From Deltaproteobacteria bacterium (GTDB taxonomy: Bacteria > SAR324 > JACQKK01): a DNA stretch of 64,000 bases. The stretch lies in assembly GCA_029858505.1 (NCBI GenBank), contig JAOUEW010000002.1, forward strand, positions 40,851-104,850, read 5' to 3'. Position 1 is the first letter of the stretch. Each line of letters begins with the position of its first letter. The notes beneath the pieces are model-generated. The model had not been told where the DNA came from. It made no database searches and saw only the letters and a list, made by a program, of their open reading frames with translations. The position numbers were made by a program, and so were the translations under genes. Shown here piece after piece: positions 8,663 through 18,741 of this stretch.

Positions 8663-9097
8663 ATGAGTGTTGAGTCTGATGCCAGTTTGGATGGGGAAAG
8701 CCGGATTCTAACCCCCAACCGCCCCCTGGCCCACAAGTATCTTGAACCCATTTTGTTTTTGGCGGGCCAAATGTCGTCGGCCGATGGCCAAGTGGCCGCC
8801 CAGGAACGCAAGGTGCTGGACGACCTGGCCCAGGCGGCCAACATGAAACATTTCCGCCGTGAAAAATGGTATCGAGACATGTCGGAGGAACAGGCCTTAA
8901 ACCGGCTAGACATCGATTTGGCCAAAACGGGGGCCCTGGTGGTGATGGCCCTGGTGCTGAAAGCCGATGACTTGCGTCATGAGGACGAGCTGGCTTATTT
9001 CTCCCGCATTCGGCAAATGCTGGACATTAACGCCGTGTATGTGCCGGAAGACGTAGACACCCACAAGCAGTTGGCCCTGCGGTATTTTGCCAAGTAA
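8663..9097 (+). CDS. TerB-like domain protein
   Basis: This is a 144-residue soluble, helical protein. The segment ILFLAGQMSSADGQVAAQE resembles the calcium-binding-like first helix pair of TerB-fold proteins (A...ADG.V...E), and a second such half follows around MALVLKADDLRHEDE. TerB-like domains occur in tellurite-resistance clusters and as stand-alone helper proteins of unclear role; no ter genes are nearby. ATG 8663 is preceded by GGGGAG at a good distance, so I prefer it to the in-frame TTG at 8648. It converges on the recombinase-like gene 10 nt away. Confidence 0.6.
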   Translation: MSVESDASLDGESRILTPNRPLAHKYLEPILFLAGQMSSADGQVAAQERKVLDDLAQAANMKHFRREKWYRDMSEEQALNRLDIDLAKTGALVVMALVLKADDLRHEDELAYFSRIRQMLDINAVYVPEDVDTHKQLALRYFAK

Positions 9098-9107
9098 CAC
9101 AAATCCG

Positions 9108-10031
9108 TCACGGTTCGTCCTCTGGGGCATTCCAGCGGGGGTGGGCCGCTTGAATCTGGGCCGCCACACGTGGAAAGGCGGTGGCATGATAGGCATCCAG
9201 CCCACCCAACCCTTTTTGCCCCAGAAACGCCTGAACCGACCGTACATCGGCCCCGCCCTGTTGAAAATGCCGGGCCCCCAGCCGGCGCAGGGTGGCCGGT
9301 CCCCCTTCTAGCCCCACCGCTTCCATGGCCACCTGCACTTGCCGCCCCAGGGCCCCAGGGGTCAAGCCCCGGCCGCGGGGGCTGATCCAAAAGGGCCCCT
9401 GACCCAGCTGCTCCCGCAACGCTAGGTAATCCTCTACTCGCTGGCGTCCTTCCACCGAAAGGGGCAGGCGGAGGGTTTGCTCTCCCAGGTGAACCTCCAG
9501 CTCAGCGCCTTCTGCACAAACCTCTACCGCCGACAGGTGATAGGCCTGGGAGGGCTTGAGCCCGCACCCATACAGCAGTTCCACCAGCAAATTCAGCCGG
9601 GCCTGGGGCAAACTCCCCCCTGGGGGGGCCAGTAACTTCTGCACCGCGTCTTTGTCTCCCTGGGGCGGGGGTGGGGTGTGGGTGGGGTGGGCGGGCAACA
9701 GGGTACGCAGGGGGTTGGCGGGCAGGTACCCCTCGTGGGTAAGATAGGAAAAAAAGGCCCGCAAAACGGTGACATGGTAGGCCACGGTGGCTGGCTTCAA
9801 GCCCAAATCACGTTTCAGGTGATCAAGGTAAATCTCCACCGCCCGCCGGTCTAGCTGGTTTGGTTCCCAGGGGGAGGGCAGGTACAACTGCCCTGGATGA
9901 CGGGCGGCCAGGGCACAAAAATCCGCCGCAGCCTGGCCATAGGAGAACACGGTGGCGGGGGTTAAACCTTTTTCGGCTTGCAAAAAGGCCGAAAACCCGG
10001 TTAGTATCTTTTCGAGTCGTTCAGGCTCCAT
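9108..10031 (-). CDS. Tyrosine recombinase (XerC/D-like) with degenerate catalytic residues
   Basis: The 307-residue protein has the XerC/D length and layout: an N-terminal SAM-like core-binding domain (AEKGLTPATVFSYGQAAADF ...) and a C-terminal catalytic fold. Aligned by eye to XerD, the first catalytic Arg (GTGLR) is Lys (GCGLKPSQ), the beta-hairpin Lys is missing, the first His of HxLRH is Ala (PATLRRLGA; second Arg kept) and the His of LLGH is Gln (FLGQKG). The nucleophilic Tyr is kept (DAYHA). The reading frame is intact, so it may bind DNA without recombining. ATG 10031 has GAGAG upstream and fits better than ATG 10061. Confidence 0.82.
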   Translation of the reverse strand: MEPERLEKILTGFSAFLQAEKGLTPATVFSYGQAAADFCALAARHPGQLYLPSPWEPNQLDRRAVEIYLDHLKRDLGLKPATVAYHVTVLRAFFSYLTHEGYLPANPLRTLLPAHPTHTPPPPQGDKDAVQKLLAPPGGSLPQARLNLLVELLYGCGLKPSQAYHLSAVEVCAEGAELEVHLGEQTLRLPLSVEGRQRVEDYLALREQLGQGPFWISPRGRGLTPGALGRQVQVAMEAVGLEGGPATLRRLGARHFQQGGADVRSVQAFLGQKGLGGLDAYHATAFPRVAAQIQAAHPRWNAPEDEP

Positions 10032-10048
10032 GCTCGCTCTCTCGATAG

Positions 10049-10585
<537 letters not shown>

Positions 10586-10632
10586 ATGTATGGCGCGCCT
10601 CAGACAACCCATCCATTCAAGGTGATATTCCT

Positions 10633-12036
10633 ATGACTGCCCAAGACGTATTGAAATTTGCCAAGGAAAAGAAAGTAAAATACGTAGACCTCAAATTCAT
10701 GGACTTCATTGGGACCTGGCAGCACTTTCAGATCCCCGTGGCGGCCCTGACCGAAGAAGTGTTCGAGAACGGCCAGTATTTCGACGGCTCATCCATCCGG
10801 GCCTGGCAGACCATTGACGCCAGCGACATGCTGGTGGTGCCGGATCCCTCTTCGGCCAAAATCGACCCCTTCTTCAAAGACACCACCCTGTCGTTGATCT
10901 GCGACATCCACGACCCGGTGACCGGCGGCTCCTACAGCCGCGACCCCCGCAACATTGCCAGCAAAGCCGAAGCCTTCTTGAAGTCTTCCGGCATTGCCGA
11001 CACGGCCTACTTTGGCCCGGAAGCCGAGTTCTTCGTGTTCGACGGCGTGAGCTATGACACCAAGGGTTCTGGCGCTTTCTACCGCATCAAATCTTCCGAA
11101 GCCCCCTGGACCACGGGAGACGAGGAAAACAACCTGGGTTACAAGGTAAAGCCCAAGCAGGGATACTTCCCCGTGGCCCCCATGGATGCCATGCAAGACT
11201 TTCGCAACGATGTGATGACGATTCTGACCGACCTGGGGTTTGTGCTGGAGCGGTCTCACCACGAAGTGGCCCCGGCGCAGCATGAGATCAACTACCGCTT
11301 TAGCACCCTGAAGGACACCGCCGATCACCTGCAGTGGTTCAAATACGCGGTGAAAAACGTGGCCCTGCGCTACGGCAAAACGGCCACCTTTATGCCCAAA
11401 CCCATGTTTGGCGACAACGGTTCTGGGATGCACACCCACATGTCGCTGTGGAAAGGCGGCAAGCCCCTGTTTGCCGGAGAAAAATACGCGGGCTTGAGCG
11501 AAATGGCCATGCACTATATCGGCGGCATTTTGAAGCACGCCCCGGCGCTGGCGGCCTTCACCAACCCCTCCACCAACTCGTACAAGCGGCTGGTGCCAGG
11601 GTTCGAGGCCCCCATTAACTTGGCTTACTCCAACCGCAACCGGTCGGCGGCCATGCGCATTCCCATCGTGGGGTCTCCCAAGGCCCGGCGCATCGAGTTC
11701 CGCTGCCCCGACGCCACCTCGAACGCCTACTTGGCATTCTCCGCGCTGCTGATGGCGGGCTTGGACGGCATTCAAAATAAAATTGATCCGGGCGAGTCGT
11801 GGGACAAAGACATCTACGGCCTGCCGCCGGAAGAGCTGGCCAAGATCCCGAAAATGCCGGGGAACCTATCCGAGGCGTTGACGGCTTTGGAAAAGGACCA
11901 TGCCTTCTTGATGAAAGGTGATGTGTTTACCCCCGACGTGATCGAGTACTGGACGGAATACAAAATGAAGGAAGAGGTGAAACAGGTCGACAGCCGCCCT
12001 CATCCCCACGAATTTTACTTGTATTTCGACTGCTAA
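10633..12036 (+). CDS. glnA: Glutamine synthetase type I
   Basis: This enzyme makes glutamine from glutamate, ammonia and ATP. The 467-residue length fits the dodecameric type I enzyme. Visible signatures are FDGSSIRAW near the N-terminus, GPEAEFFVFD, the ATP-binding KPMFGDNGSGMHTHMSLW, NPSTNSYKRLVPG and RSAAMRIP. The Tyr in DIYGLPPEE sits where E. coli GlnA is adenylylated (Tyr397 loop), so covalent control is likely. AAGGTGA precedes the start. It follows glnB in the same direction and is closed by a strong terminator, so the pair is probably one transcript under nitrogen control. Confidence 0.97.
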   Translation: MTAQDVLKFAKEKKVKYVDLKFMDFIGTWQHFQIPVAALTEEVFENGQYFDGSSIRAWQTIDASDMLVVPDPSSAKIDPFFKDTTLSLICDIHDPVTGGSYSRDPRNIASKAEAFLKSSGIADTAYFGPEAEFFVFDGVSYDTKGSGAFYRIKSSEAPWTTGDEENNLGYKVKPKQGYFPVAPMDAMQDFRNDVMTILTDLGFVLERSHHEVAPAQHEINYRFSTLKDTADHLQWFKYAVKNVALRYGKTATFMPKPMFGDNGSGMHTHMSLWKGGKPLFAGEKYAGLSEMAMHYIGGILKHAPALAAFTNPSTNSYKRLVPGFEAPINLAYSNRNRSAAMRIPIVGSPKARRIEFRCPDATSNAYLAFSALLMAGLDGIQNKIDPGESWDKDIYGLPPEELAKIPKMPGNLSEALTALEKDHAFLMKGDVFTPDVIEYWTEYKMKEEVKQVDSRPHPHEFYLYFDC

Positions 12037-12072
12037 CCACGGGCGGCCCAGGCCGCTGGTGTTGGCTGAAAG

Positions 12073-12104
12073 AAACGGGCCTGGAATCCAGGCCCGTTTT
12101 ATTT
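12073..12104 (+). terminator. Rho-independent terminator after glnA
   Basis: A perfect 12-bp stem (AAACGGGCCTGG, loop AAT, CCAGGCCCGTTT; 12073-12099) followed by TATTTTG lies 36 nt past the glnA stop. It should end the glnB-glnA transcript. Confidence 0.9.
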
Positions 12105-12276
12105 TGCTTCAAGAATAGGAATTTCCACGAAAACTGGCGAGATTTATATACGGATTACAATGGGTTATTGATTCCCTTGTCATCCCCTATTTCCCGTGGT
12201 TTGATGGTTTTTTCTACGAAATCCAAGGCCTTTCTCACCCCCCACTGAAACCCTCCCCTGGAGGGCACGAAACGTC

Positions 12277-15200
12277 ATGCGGTTGAAACAGCTTCGCCTC
12301 TCTGGCTTCAAATCGTTCTGCGACGATACCGTTTTGCAATTTAACGATGAGGGGATCTCCGTCATTATCGGCCCGAACGGTTGCGGCAAAAGCAACGTGG
12401 TCGACGCCATCCGCTGGGCCCTGGGCGAACAAAGCCCCCGCTTCCTGCGGGGCGGGGCCATGTCCGACGTCATCTTCAACGGCAGCGCCACCCGCAAGCC
12501 GGTGGGCCGGGCCGAGGTGACCATTGTGTTCGACAACACCTCCGGCACCGCCCTGGAGATGTACAAAGATTACGCTGAAATCTCCGTGACCCGCCGCCTG
12601 TTCCGCTCTGGCGACAGCGAATACCTGATCAACAACACGCCCGCCCGCCTAAAAGACATCCGCGACCTGGTGATGGATACCGGGGCGGCTGGCCGCTCTT
12701 ACTCCATTGTGGAGCAAGGGAAGGTGGACCAGTTCATCGTCAACACCCCGGCTGAACGGCGGATCTTTTTGGAAGAAGCCGCCGGGATCGTTCGGTTTAA
12801 GACCCGGCGCATCGCCGCCGAAAAGCGGCTGGACCAAACCCGCCAGAACCTGACCCGGGTGGCCGACGTGTTGGGCGAGGTGGGCCGCCGGGAAGAGGAA
12901 CTGCGGGACCAGGTAGAAAAAGCCAAAGCCTTCTTGGAATTGCGCGATGAAGTGGCCCGCTTGGCCGGTCAGTTGAACCGAGTGCGCTACCAAAAGGCCG
13001 CCCGTAAGTATCACGACATGGAGTCGGCCAAAGCCAAGGTGCAGGAAGACATGGAAAAAGCCGCTGGGGCCCACCACACCACGGCGGCCCGGCTGGAGGC
13101 GGCCGAGGCGGAAATGGCCCTGATGGAGCAGCAGCTGCGCGCCATGCGGGAAGACCTGTTTGCCAAAGAGCGGGACATTCAGGCCCAGGAAAGCAAGGTG
13201 GCCCTGGCCCGGCAAGATCAAGAGAACGTGAAGGTTTGGATTGCCAAGCTGGAGTCTGACCGGGAAGAACTGAAAACCCGGCGCCTGCGGTTGGAGGAAG
13301 AGCAAGCTGGCTTGCGCCAAGAAATTTCTGGCATGGAGGCCGAAGAGCAAGCCTTCCGCCGGTCGGTGGAACAGGCCGAGCGGGACTTTCGAGAGCGGGA
13401 GGCGTTGCGCCAATCCATCGAGGCCAAAGCCTTGGAGGCTGGTGAACAATTGCAGGCCTGCCACATTCACCTGACTGGCGCCCAAAACAACCGCCGACAC
13501 CAAGAGGAACGCATTCACGAATTGACCCGCCGGTTGGAGGCCATGGGCCGCCAGCGGGAACAGACCCAAGGGGAGCGTGATGCCGCCGCCCAAGCCATGG
13601 AGGGGGTGGGGGAGCGAGCCCGCCAAGCGGCCGCCCAGAAAGACGCCTGCGTGGGGCAGTTGGAGGGGCTGGCGGCCCGGGGAGAAGAAGCCGCGGCCCG
13701 GTTGGAATCGGCCCGGGTGGCTCTGCGGGAGTTGGAGCGGGAAGAAATGGATTGTCGCTCCCGGTTAGAGGCCCTGCGGGAGATCAATGCCGGATATGAA
13801 GGGTTCACCGATACGGTGCGGGAAGTGCTGCAGTGGGCCGACGCCCACCCCCAAGAAAAGGCCGACTGGGGGCTGTTGGGTCCCCTGGCCGATCACATTC
13901 AGGTGTCTTCCAACGTGTTGGAGTGGGCCGGGTCCTATCTGGCCCCCTATCTGGAAACCCTGGTGGTGTCACGGGCCGACGCGGTGGGGCGGATGGAGGA
14001 ACGTCTGCGCAGCGAGGGCCTGGGCCAGGTGAAACTGGTGGCCCTGGAAGGAATTGTGGAAAACCCCCTGCCCCCGGTGGAAAACAGTTTGGCGGCAGTG
14101 GTGGCCTTTCCCCCCCGCATGGCCCAGTTGGGCCAACGGCTGTTTGGCCAAGTGGGGGTTTTGCCGGAAAGCGCCGGGCCCTTTCCCCTGCCCTCGGGGG
14201 CGGGAAACGGCAATGGCCGGGAATGGCTGGGGCACCAGGGGCGCTTCCACATCAGCCACAAGGCGGTGTTTTCCATGGGGGCGGCCCAGCCGCCTTCGGT
14301 GGGGGTGGTGCGGCGGCGGCAAGAAATTTCCACCCTGGAGGAAAAACAAACGTCCATGGAGTCGGTGCGGGCGGAAAGATCGGCCCAGGTAGACAAGCAC
14401 CAGGAAGAATTAACCCAGGTGGAAACCCTGCGCCGGGACTTGGAACAGCAGCGCCAGCAGCACGCTTTGGATGTCTCTCGGCTGGAGCAGGAATCTTTGG
14501 CGGCGGGACGAGAACTGGAGCGGTTGAAGCAAAGCCTGGACCGAATCGCCGCGGAATCGGCCGAGATTGAGGCCGAAAAAACAAGAACCGTTGAACAGCA
14601 GGCCGCCCAGGCCAAAGCCGCCGAAGAATGGGAAGAAAAAAAGGGCGTGCTGGAACGAGAATTGGTTCAGGTGCGCGCCCAAGAGGCCGCCGCCCGAGAG
14701 GAAGCCAACGCCATTGGCCAGCGGATGACCGAAAGCCGCGTGGCCCACGCCCGGGCTTTGTCGATTTTGCAGGGGGGGCAAACACGGCTGAACACCCTGG
14801 CGGTGGATCTGGAAGAAGCGGCTAACCGCTGGGAGGAAGCAGGCGAACAACTGGCCGCCCAGGCCCAAAAACTGGAACAGGCCGCCCAGAATATTGAACT
14901 GGCCAACCAGGCACGGGCCCAGGGCCTGCGAGAACTGGAACAAATGAAGGGCGTGGTGAAAGAGCGGGAAGACAAACACGCCGATGGAGAAACCCTGCGC
15001 GTTCAATTGGCCGAGCAGGTAAAAGAAACCCGCAAGGTGATGGAGCAGACCCAGGAAAAACACGTGAAGCTGGACATCTCCATGGCCGAAGAGCGGACGC
15101 GGATGCAGCAATTTGCCGAAATGCTGGGCGAGGCCGACCAGCCCGCCATGGGCGCCGAAGGCCCGCTGGAGGAAGTGGACGAGCGAGAAGTGGAAAGCAA

Positions 15201-15840
15201 ATGGAACAAGGGCCGGAAAGCCATGGAAGCCATGGAGGGGGTGAACTTGGCGGCCCCGGAAGAATACAAAGCCCTGAAGGACCGGATGGAATTTTTGGGC
15301 CAGCAAAAGGGCGATTTGGAAAAGGCCATCGCCGATCTGGAGGAATCCATCCGCCACATGAACATTGAAACCCGCAAGCGGTTCAAAGAAACCTTTGACC
15401 AGGTGAACGAAAAATTCCAAGAGGTCTTCCCCAAAGTGTTTGGAGGGGGGCATGCCCGGCTGGTGCTCACGGATTCGGAGGACCTGCTGCTGGCGGGGGT
15501 AGACATCGAAGCCGAACCGCCAGGGAAGAAACTCTCTGGGTTGAACCTGCTAAGCGGTGGCGAGAAGGCCCTTACGGCCATCTCTCTCATTTTCTCCTTC
15601 TTTTTAATCAAGCCCAGCCCCTTCTGCCTGCTGGACGAGGTGGATGCCCCCCTGGACGATGCCAACGTGGGGAGGTTCAACCGCTTGGTGCAAAGCGTGA
15701 TGGACCGCTCTCAGTTCATCATCATTACCCACAACCGGCGCACCATGGAAATTGGCGACCTGCTGTATGGGGTCACCATGGAGGAAGACGGCGTGTCCAA
15801 GCTGGTGAGTGTCAACCTTTCCGGGAGAAACCAGGCATGA
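12277..15840 (+). CDS. smc: Chromosome segregation protein SMC
   Basis: SMC forms the ring-shaped condensin that organises and segregates the chromosome. The 1187-residue protein has full architecture: head N-part with Walker A GPNGCGKS (residues 32-39), a long coiled coil rich in Glu/Gln/Arg, a hinge at about 520-660, a second coiled coil, then the ABC signature LSGGEK (about 1092) and Walker B LLDEVD (about 1118). The start MRLKQLRLSGFKSF is the usual family opening. It ends in ATGA, overlapping the next start by 4 nt. ScpA and ScpB are not in the window. Confidence 0.97.
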   Translation: MRLKQLRLSGFKSFCDDTVLQFNDEGISVIIGPNGCGKSNVVDAIRWALGEQSPRFLRGGAMSDVIFNGSATRKPVGRAEVTIVFDNTSGTALEMYKDYAEISVTRRLFRSGDSEYLINNTPARLKDIRDLVMDTGAAGRSYSIVEQGKVDQFIVNTPAERRIFLEEAAGIVRFKTRRIAAEKRLDQTRQNLTRVADVLGEVGRREEELRDQVEKAKAFLELRDEVARLAGQLNRVRYQKAARKYHDMESAKAKVQEDMEKAAGAHHTTAARLEAAEAEMALMEQQLRAMREDLFAKERDIQAQESKVALARQDQENVKVWIAKLESDREELKTRRLRLEEEQAGLRQEISGMEAEEQAFRRSVEQAERDFREREALRQSIEAKALEAGEQLQACHIHLTGAQNNRRHQEERIHELTRRLEAMGRQREQTQGERDAAAQAMEGVGERARQAAAQKDACVGQLEGLAARGEEAAARLESARVALRELEREEMDCRSRLEALREINAGYEGFTDTVREVLQWADAHPQEKADWGLLGPLADHIQVSSNVLEWAGSYLAPYLETLVVSRADAVGRMEERLRSEGLGQVKLVALEGIVENPLPPVENSLAAVVAFPPRMAQLGQRLFGQVGVLPESAGPFPLPSGAGNGNGREWLGHQGRFHISHKAVFSMGAAQPPSVGVVRRRQEISTLEEKQTSMESVRAERSAQVDKHQEELTQVETLRRDLEQQRQQHALDVSRLEQESLAAGRELERLKQSLDRIAAESAEIEAEKTRTVEQQAAQAKAAEEWEEKKGVLERELVQVRAQEAAAREEANAIGQRMTESRVAHARALSILQGGQTRLNTLAVDLEEAANRWEEAGEQLAAQAQKLEQAAQNIELANQARAQGLRELEQMKGVVKEREDKHADGETLRVQLAEQVKETRKVMEQTQEKHVKLDISMAEERTRMQQFAEMLGEADQPAMGAEGPLEEVDEREVESKWNKGRKAMEAMEGVNLAAPEEYKALKDRMEFLGQQKGDLEKAIADLEESIRHMNIETRKRFKETFDQVNEKFQEVFPKVFGGGHARLVLTDSEDLLLAGVDIEAEPPGKKLSGLNLLSGGEKALTAISLIFSFFLIKPSPFCLLDEVDAPLDDANVGRFNRLVQSVMDRSQFIIITHNRRTMEIGDLLYGVTMEEDGVSKLVSVNLSGRNQA

Positions 15841-17447
15841 ATCTGTTCTCCAAACGTGCGTTTGCCGCGGCGGTCGTGGGATTGGCCCTGGCGGCTTCCT
15901 GGGTCAGCGCTCCTCCCGCGTTCTCTCAGGCATCTCAAATTGAAACCGAACCCCTGGCCGAGCGGGTGGCCAAGGCCCTGAACGGTGTGCGGGCCCGGCA
16001 ATACCAAACCCTGGCCATTCACCGGGTGAGAATGAAGGCCCCCCAAAACCTAAACGTGGATGAGTTGATTGATTACATCAACGTGAAGGTGGTTCGGGAG
16101 AAACGTTTTCGGGTGATTGACCGCTCGAAATTGCAGATGGTGCTGAAAGAGCAAAAAATGCTGATGTCCGAGATCGTCTCGGCCCAAGAGTATCAGGAAC
16201 TGGGGAAGCTGCTGGGGGTGGATTTGTTCGTGTACGGAAGCTTTTACCAAGATAGCTTGGTGTTAAAGGCCATTGACGTTCAGACTTCGGCGGTGGCCTG
16301 GGCCGAGGCCTTTCCGCTGGCCAGCCCGGCACCCCACCACGATATGCTGTCTCAACTGGGCGAGGCCATGGTGGTCTCGATGAAAAACGATCAGGAACAA
16401 TTAAAAGCCGCCAACCTGCGCCAGATCAGTTTTTGGGGGTTTGACACGGAAGAAGGCGTGAAGGTGGAAGAACTGGTGGACTACTTCACCGTGGCGTTCT
16501 CCCGTTGGGGCGAATTCCGGGTGGTCGACAGGGAAAATCTCCGGCTGATTTTGGAGGAACAGCGGCTGAACCAAGCGGCCTTCATGGATGAAACCCATGC
16601 CAAGCGCCTGGGTGAATTGTATGGGGTGGATGCCTTTGTGTATGGAACCTTTTCTCGGAAGAGCGAAGATACCTTCACGGCTTCCATGAAGATGATGAAT
16701 ATTTTGACCGGCGAGATTCGGTGGGCGGATATTTTGAAAATCAAAGTTCAACCCCCCAAAGCAGCGGCGGGGCCGGGAGGCACGCCCGACATGGTGCTGG
16801 TCAACGAAGGCCCCTTCACCCGGGGGGCCCCCCAGTCTCCCCCCGAAGCCACCCCCATTGGGCAGGTGAACCTGAAGTCATTTTATCTTGATCGGGGTGA
16901 AGTGACCAACGCTCAATATCTAAAGTTTGTGAAGGCCCGCCGCCACCGGGCGCCGGTGAACTGGCCGGGGGGGCAAATTCCCTCTGGGTCAGAGAACCTG
17001 CCGGTGGTGATGGTGACCTGGGAAGATGCCCGGCAATTTTGCCAGTTCGCTGGCAAACGGCTGCCCTCGGAGGCCGAATGGGAAAAAGCCGCCCGAGGCA
17101 CCCAGGGGCAGGTCTATCCTTGGAAGGGAGAAGGATTTTCTCCCGGCCTAGCCATGACCCGGGAGATGGGCCGCAACACGGCGCTGCCAGCAGAGGAGCC
17201 CCTGCGTGACATCAGCCCTTTTGGGGCGGTGCACATGGCGGGGAACGTGAGGGAATGGGTGGATGACATGTTCGCGCCCTATCCGGGCAGCGGGGTGGTG
17301 AACCCCAAGTTCCACAAAGAACGGGTGGTGCGGGGGGGGTCCTGGGCCACTGGCGGCGAAAGCACCCCGGCCTACGTCCGGAGTTCCTCCGCCCCTAACT
17401 TGGCTTGGCCAGACCTGGGGTTCCGCTGCGCCAAAAACGCCAACTAA
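15837..17447 (+). CDS. Secreted protein with two CsgG/LpoB-like domains and a C-terminal formylglycine-generating-enzyme-like (SUMF1) domain
   Basis: The 536-residue product begins with a signal peptide (cleavage near AFSQA, residue about 31). Two similar domains follow (about 45-175 and 190-305); each has the CsgG/LpoB-type pattern FRV(I/V)DR(S/E) ... LRLILEEQ ... LGELYGVDAFVYG. Residues from about 318 form a SUMF1 domain: DRGEVTNAQYLKF, VTWEDARQFCQFAGKRLPSEAEWEKAARG, AGNVREWVDD, RVVRGGSW and FRCAKN. Most bacterial SUMF1 proteins are not sulfatase activators, and no sulfatase is near. It overlaps smc by 4 nt, so it is probably translated with it. Function unknown; a cell-surface or periplasmic role is likely. 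Confidence 0.85.
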   Translation: MNLFSKRAFAAAVVGLALAASWVSAPPAFSQASQIETEPLAERVAKALNGVRARQYQTLAIHRVRMKAPQNLNVDELIDYINVKVVREKRFRVIDRSKLQMVLKEQKMLMSEIVSAQEYQELGKLLGVDLFVYGSFYQDSLVLKAIDVQTSAVAWAEAFPLASPAPHHDMLSQLGEAMVVSMKNDQEQLKAANLRQISFWGFDTEEGVKVEELVDYFTVAFSRWGEFRVVDRENLRLILEEQRLNQAAFMDETHAKRLGELYGVDAFVYGTFSRKSEDTFTASMKMMNILTGEIRWADILKIKVQPPKAAAGPGGTPDMVLVNEGPFTRGAPQSPPEATPIGQVNLKSFYLDRGEVTNAQYLKFVKARRHRAPVNWPGGQIPSGSENLPVVMVTWEDARQFCQFAGKRLPSEAEWEKAARGTQGQVYPWKGEGFSPGLAMTREMGRNTALPAEEPLRDISPFGAVHMAGNVREWVDDMFAPYPGSGVVNPKFHKERVVRGGSWATGGESTPAYVRSSSAPNLAWPDLGFRCAKNAN

Positions 17448-17458
17448 CCGGTTAGTTG
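17441..17458. other. Perfect 18-bp palindrome spanning two convergent stop codons
   Basis: CAACTAACCGGTTAGTTG is its own reverse complement and contains the TAA stop of the upstream plus-strand gene (17445-17447) and of the minus-strand gene (17452-17454). It may act as a short bidirectional stop structure, although no T-run follows. Confidence 0.6.
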
Positions 17459-18150
17459 TTGAGGTTGTTCGGCAGGGGGGCCAGTTTTCCGATGGCGATG
17501 CCAGCCATGTCACGGACAACCTCATCGGCGTCCGACTCGGACATTTGGCGCACCTTGTCGTTGAAGCTGGTGACCTTGGCGCCCACCAAAGCCCTCAGGG
17601 TGTGCCAACGCACCAGAGAGTCTTCGTGGTCCAGGTACGATCCGATTTGCTCCACCGATTTGGGTTCGGATATTTTTTCCAGGGCGCGAATGACTGGCAG
17701 GGTCAGGTACTCACGGCTTTTGGCTTCTTTAGATTCGGGCTCTTTTTTCTTTTTCACCAAGCTGCCCAGCAGTTTTTTCAAGCCCGTTTGCAGCCCCAGC
17801 AGTTCAAGCAGGGGGGCGGCGGCTTCGGCTTGGCCGGTTTCACCCAGGGCATCCACAATGGTTTCGGTGATGAGGATGTTTTCCGCCTTGGGGTGGCCCA
17901 GCATGTCGGTGAGTTTTTTCACGGCTTCGGAGGATTTGTTGCGGCCCAGGGCCCCCAGGGCATACATCACCACCACGGGGTTTTTCTCATCCAGCATGTC
18001 GAACAGGGCAGACAGCGGAATTTTGCCGGACTTTTCAAATTCGATCAGGCGGCTGGTGGCCCGGCTGCGAACATGCTCATCGGTGCTGGTGATTTCGATG
18101 AACAGTTTGTCCAGTTCGTTCAGTACTCGTTCGGGTAGTTGGATGGTCAT
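17452..18150 (-). CDS. HEAT-repeat-like protein
   Basis: This is a 232-residue all-helical protein from ATG 18150. It contains HEAT-like units: ALFDMLDEKNPVVVMYALGALG, KKLTDMLGHPKAENILITETIVDALGETGQ and IGSYLDHEDSLVRWHTLRALVG. A charged insert (VKKKKEPESKEAKS) interrupts the array. Such proteins are usually binding scaffolds; no partner is evident. There is no signal peptide. Longer in-frame starts (up to 18447) would overlap ispF and have no protein-like character. It is convergent with the SUMF1 gene (4 nt gap) and divergent from ispF. Confidence 0.75.
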   Translation of the reverse strand: MTIQLPERVLNELDKLFIEITSTDEHVRSRATSRLIEFEKSGKIPLSALFDMLDEKNPVVVMYALGALGRNKSSEAVKKLTDMLGHPKAENILITETIVDALGETGQAEAAAPLLELLGLQTGLKKLLGSLVKKKKEPESKEAKSREYLTLPVIRALEKISEPKSVEQIGSYLDHEDSLVRWHTLRALVGAKVTSFNDKVRQMSESDADEVVRDMAGIAIGKLAPLPNNLNN

Positions 18151-18261
18151 GGGAGGGAGTGAAGAATGAGCGGGTGAACGATGTGTCGGCGGCTGAAATT
18201 CAACCGATGAGAATACAACCAGTGGAACACACTTTCCACGCCTTGAAAAGAGACCATTTCT

Positions 18262-18741
18262 ATGACCATTCGGGTGGGGCAGGGATATGACGTGCATCAA
18301 CTGGTGGAAGGCCGGGCGTTGATGTTGGGAGGTGTCCGGATCCCCCATTCTTTGGGGCTGTTGGGGCATTCCGATGCCGATGTGTTGTTCCACGCCGTGG
18401 CCGATGCCTTGCTGGGGGCGGCGGCCCTGGGGGACCTGGGCCGGCACTTCCCCGACAACGATCCGGCCTATCAGGGGGCCGACAGCGGCCGCCTGCTGGC
18501 CGAGGTGACCGCCCGGGCGGCCCAGGCTGGCTGGCGCCCGGTGAACGTGGACACCACGGTGGTGGCTCAGCGGCCCAAACTGGCGCCCTTCGTGGGGGCC
18601 ATGCGAGAAAACCTAGCTCGCCACCTGGGGCTGCCAGTGGAGGCCGTGTCGGTGAAGGCCACCACCACCGAGAAACTGGGGTTTGCCGGGCGGGAAGAAG
18701 GCATTGCCGCACAGGCCGTTATTTTGGTGGAGTCTATTTAA
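18262..18741 (+). CDS. ispF: 2-C-methyl-D-erythritol 2,4-cyclodiphosphate synthase
   Basis: IspF makes the cyclodiphosphate intermediate of the non-mevalonate isoprenoid pathway. The 159 residues show the family signature: GQGYDVHQL (metal ligands Asp and His), [31 protein letters not shown] and [21 protein letters not shown]. Length is normal. It stands alone here; ispD, which is often adjacent or fused, is not in the window. The 111-bp divergent gap to the HEAT-repeat gene should hold both promoters. Confidence 0.97.
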   Translation: MTIRVGQGYDVHQLVEGRALMLGGVRIPHSLGLLGHSDADVLFHAVADALLGAAALGDLGRHFPDNDPAYQGADSGRLLAEVTARAAQAGWRPVNVDTTVVAQRPKLAPFVGAMRENLARHLGLPVEAVSVKATTTEKLGFAGREEGIAAQAVILVESI

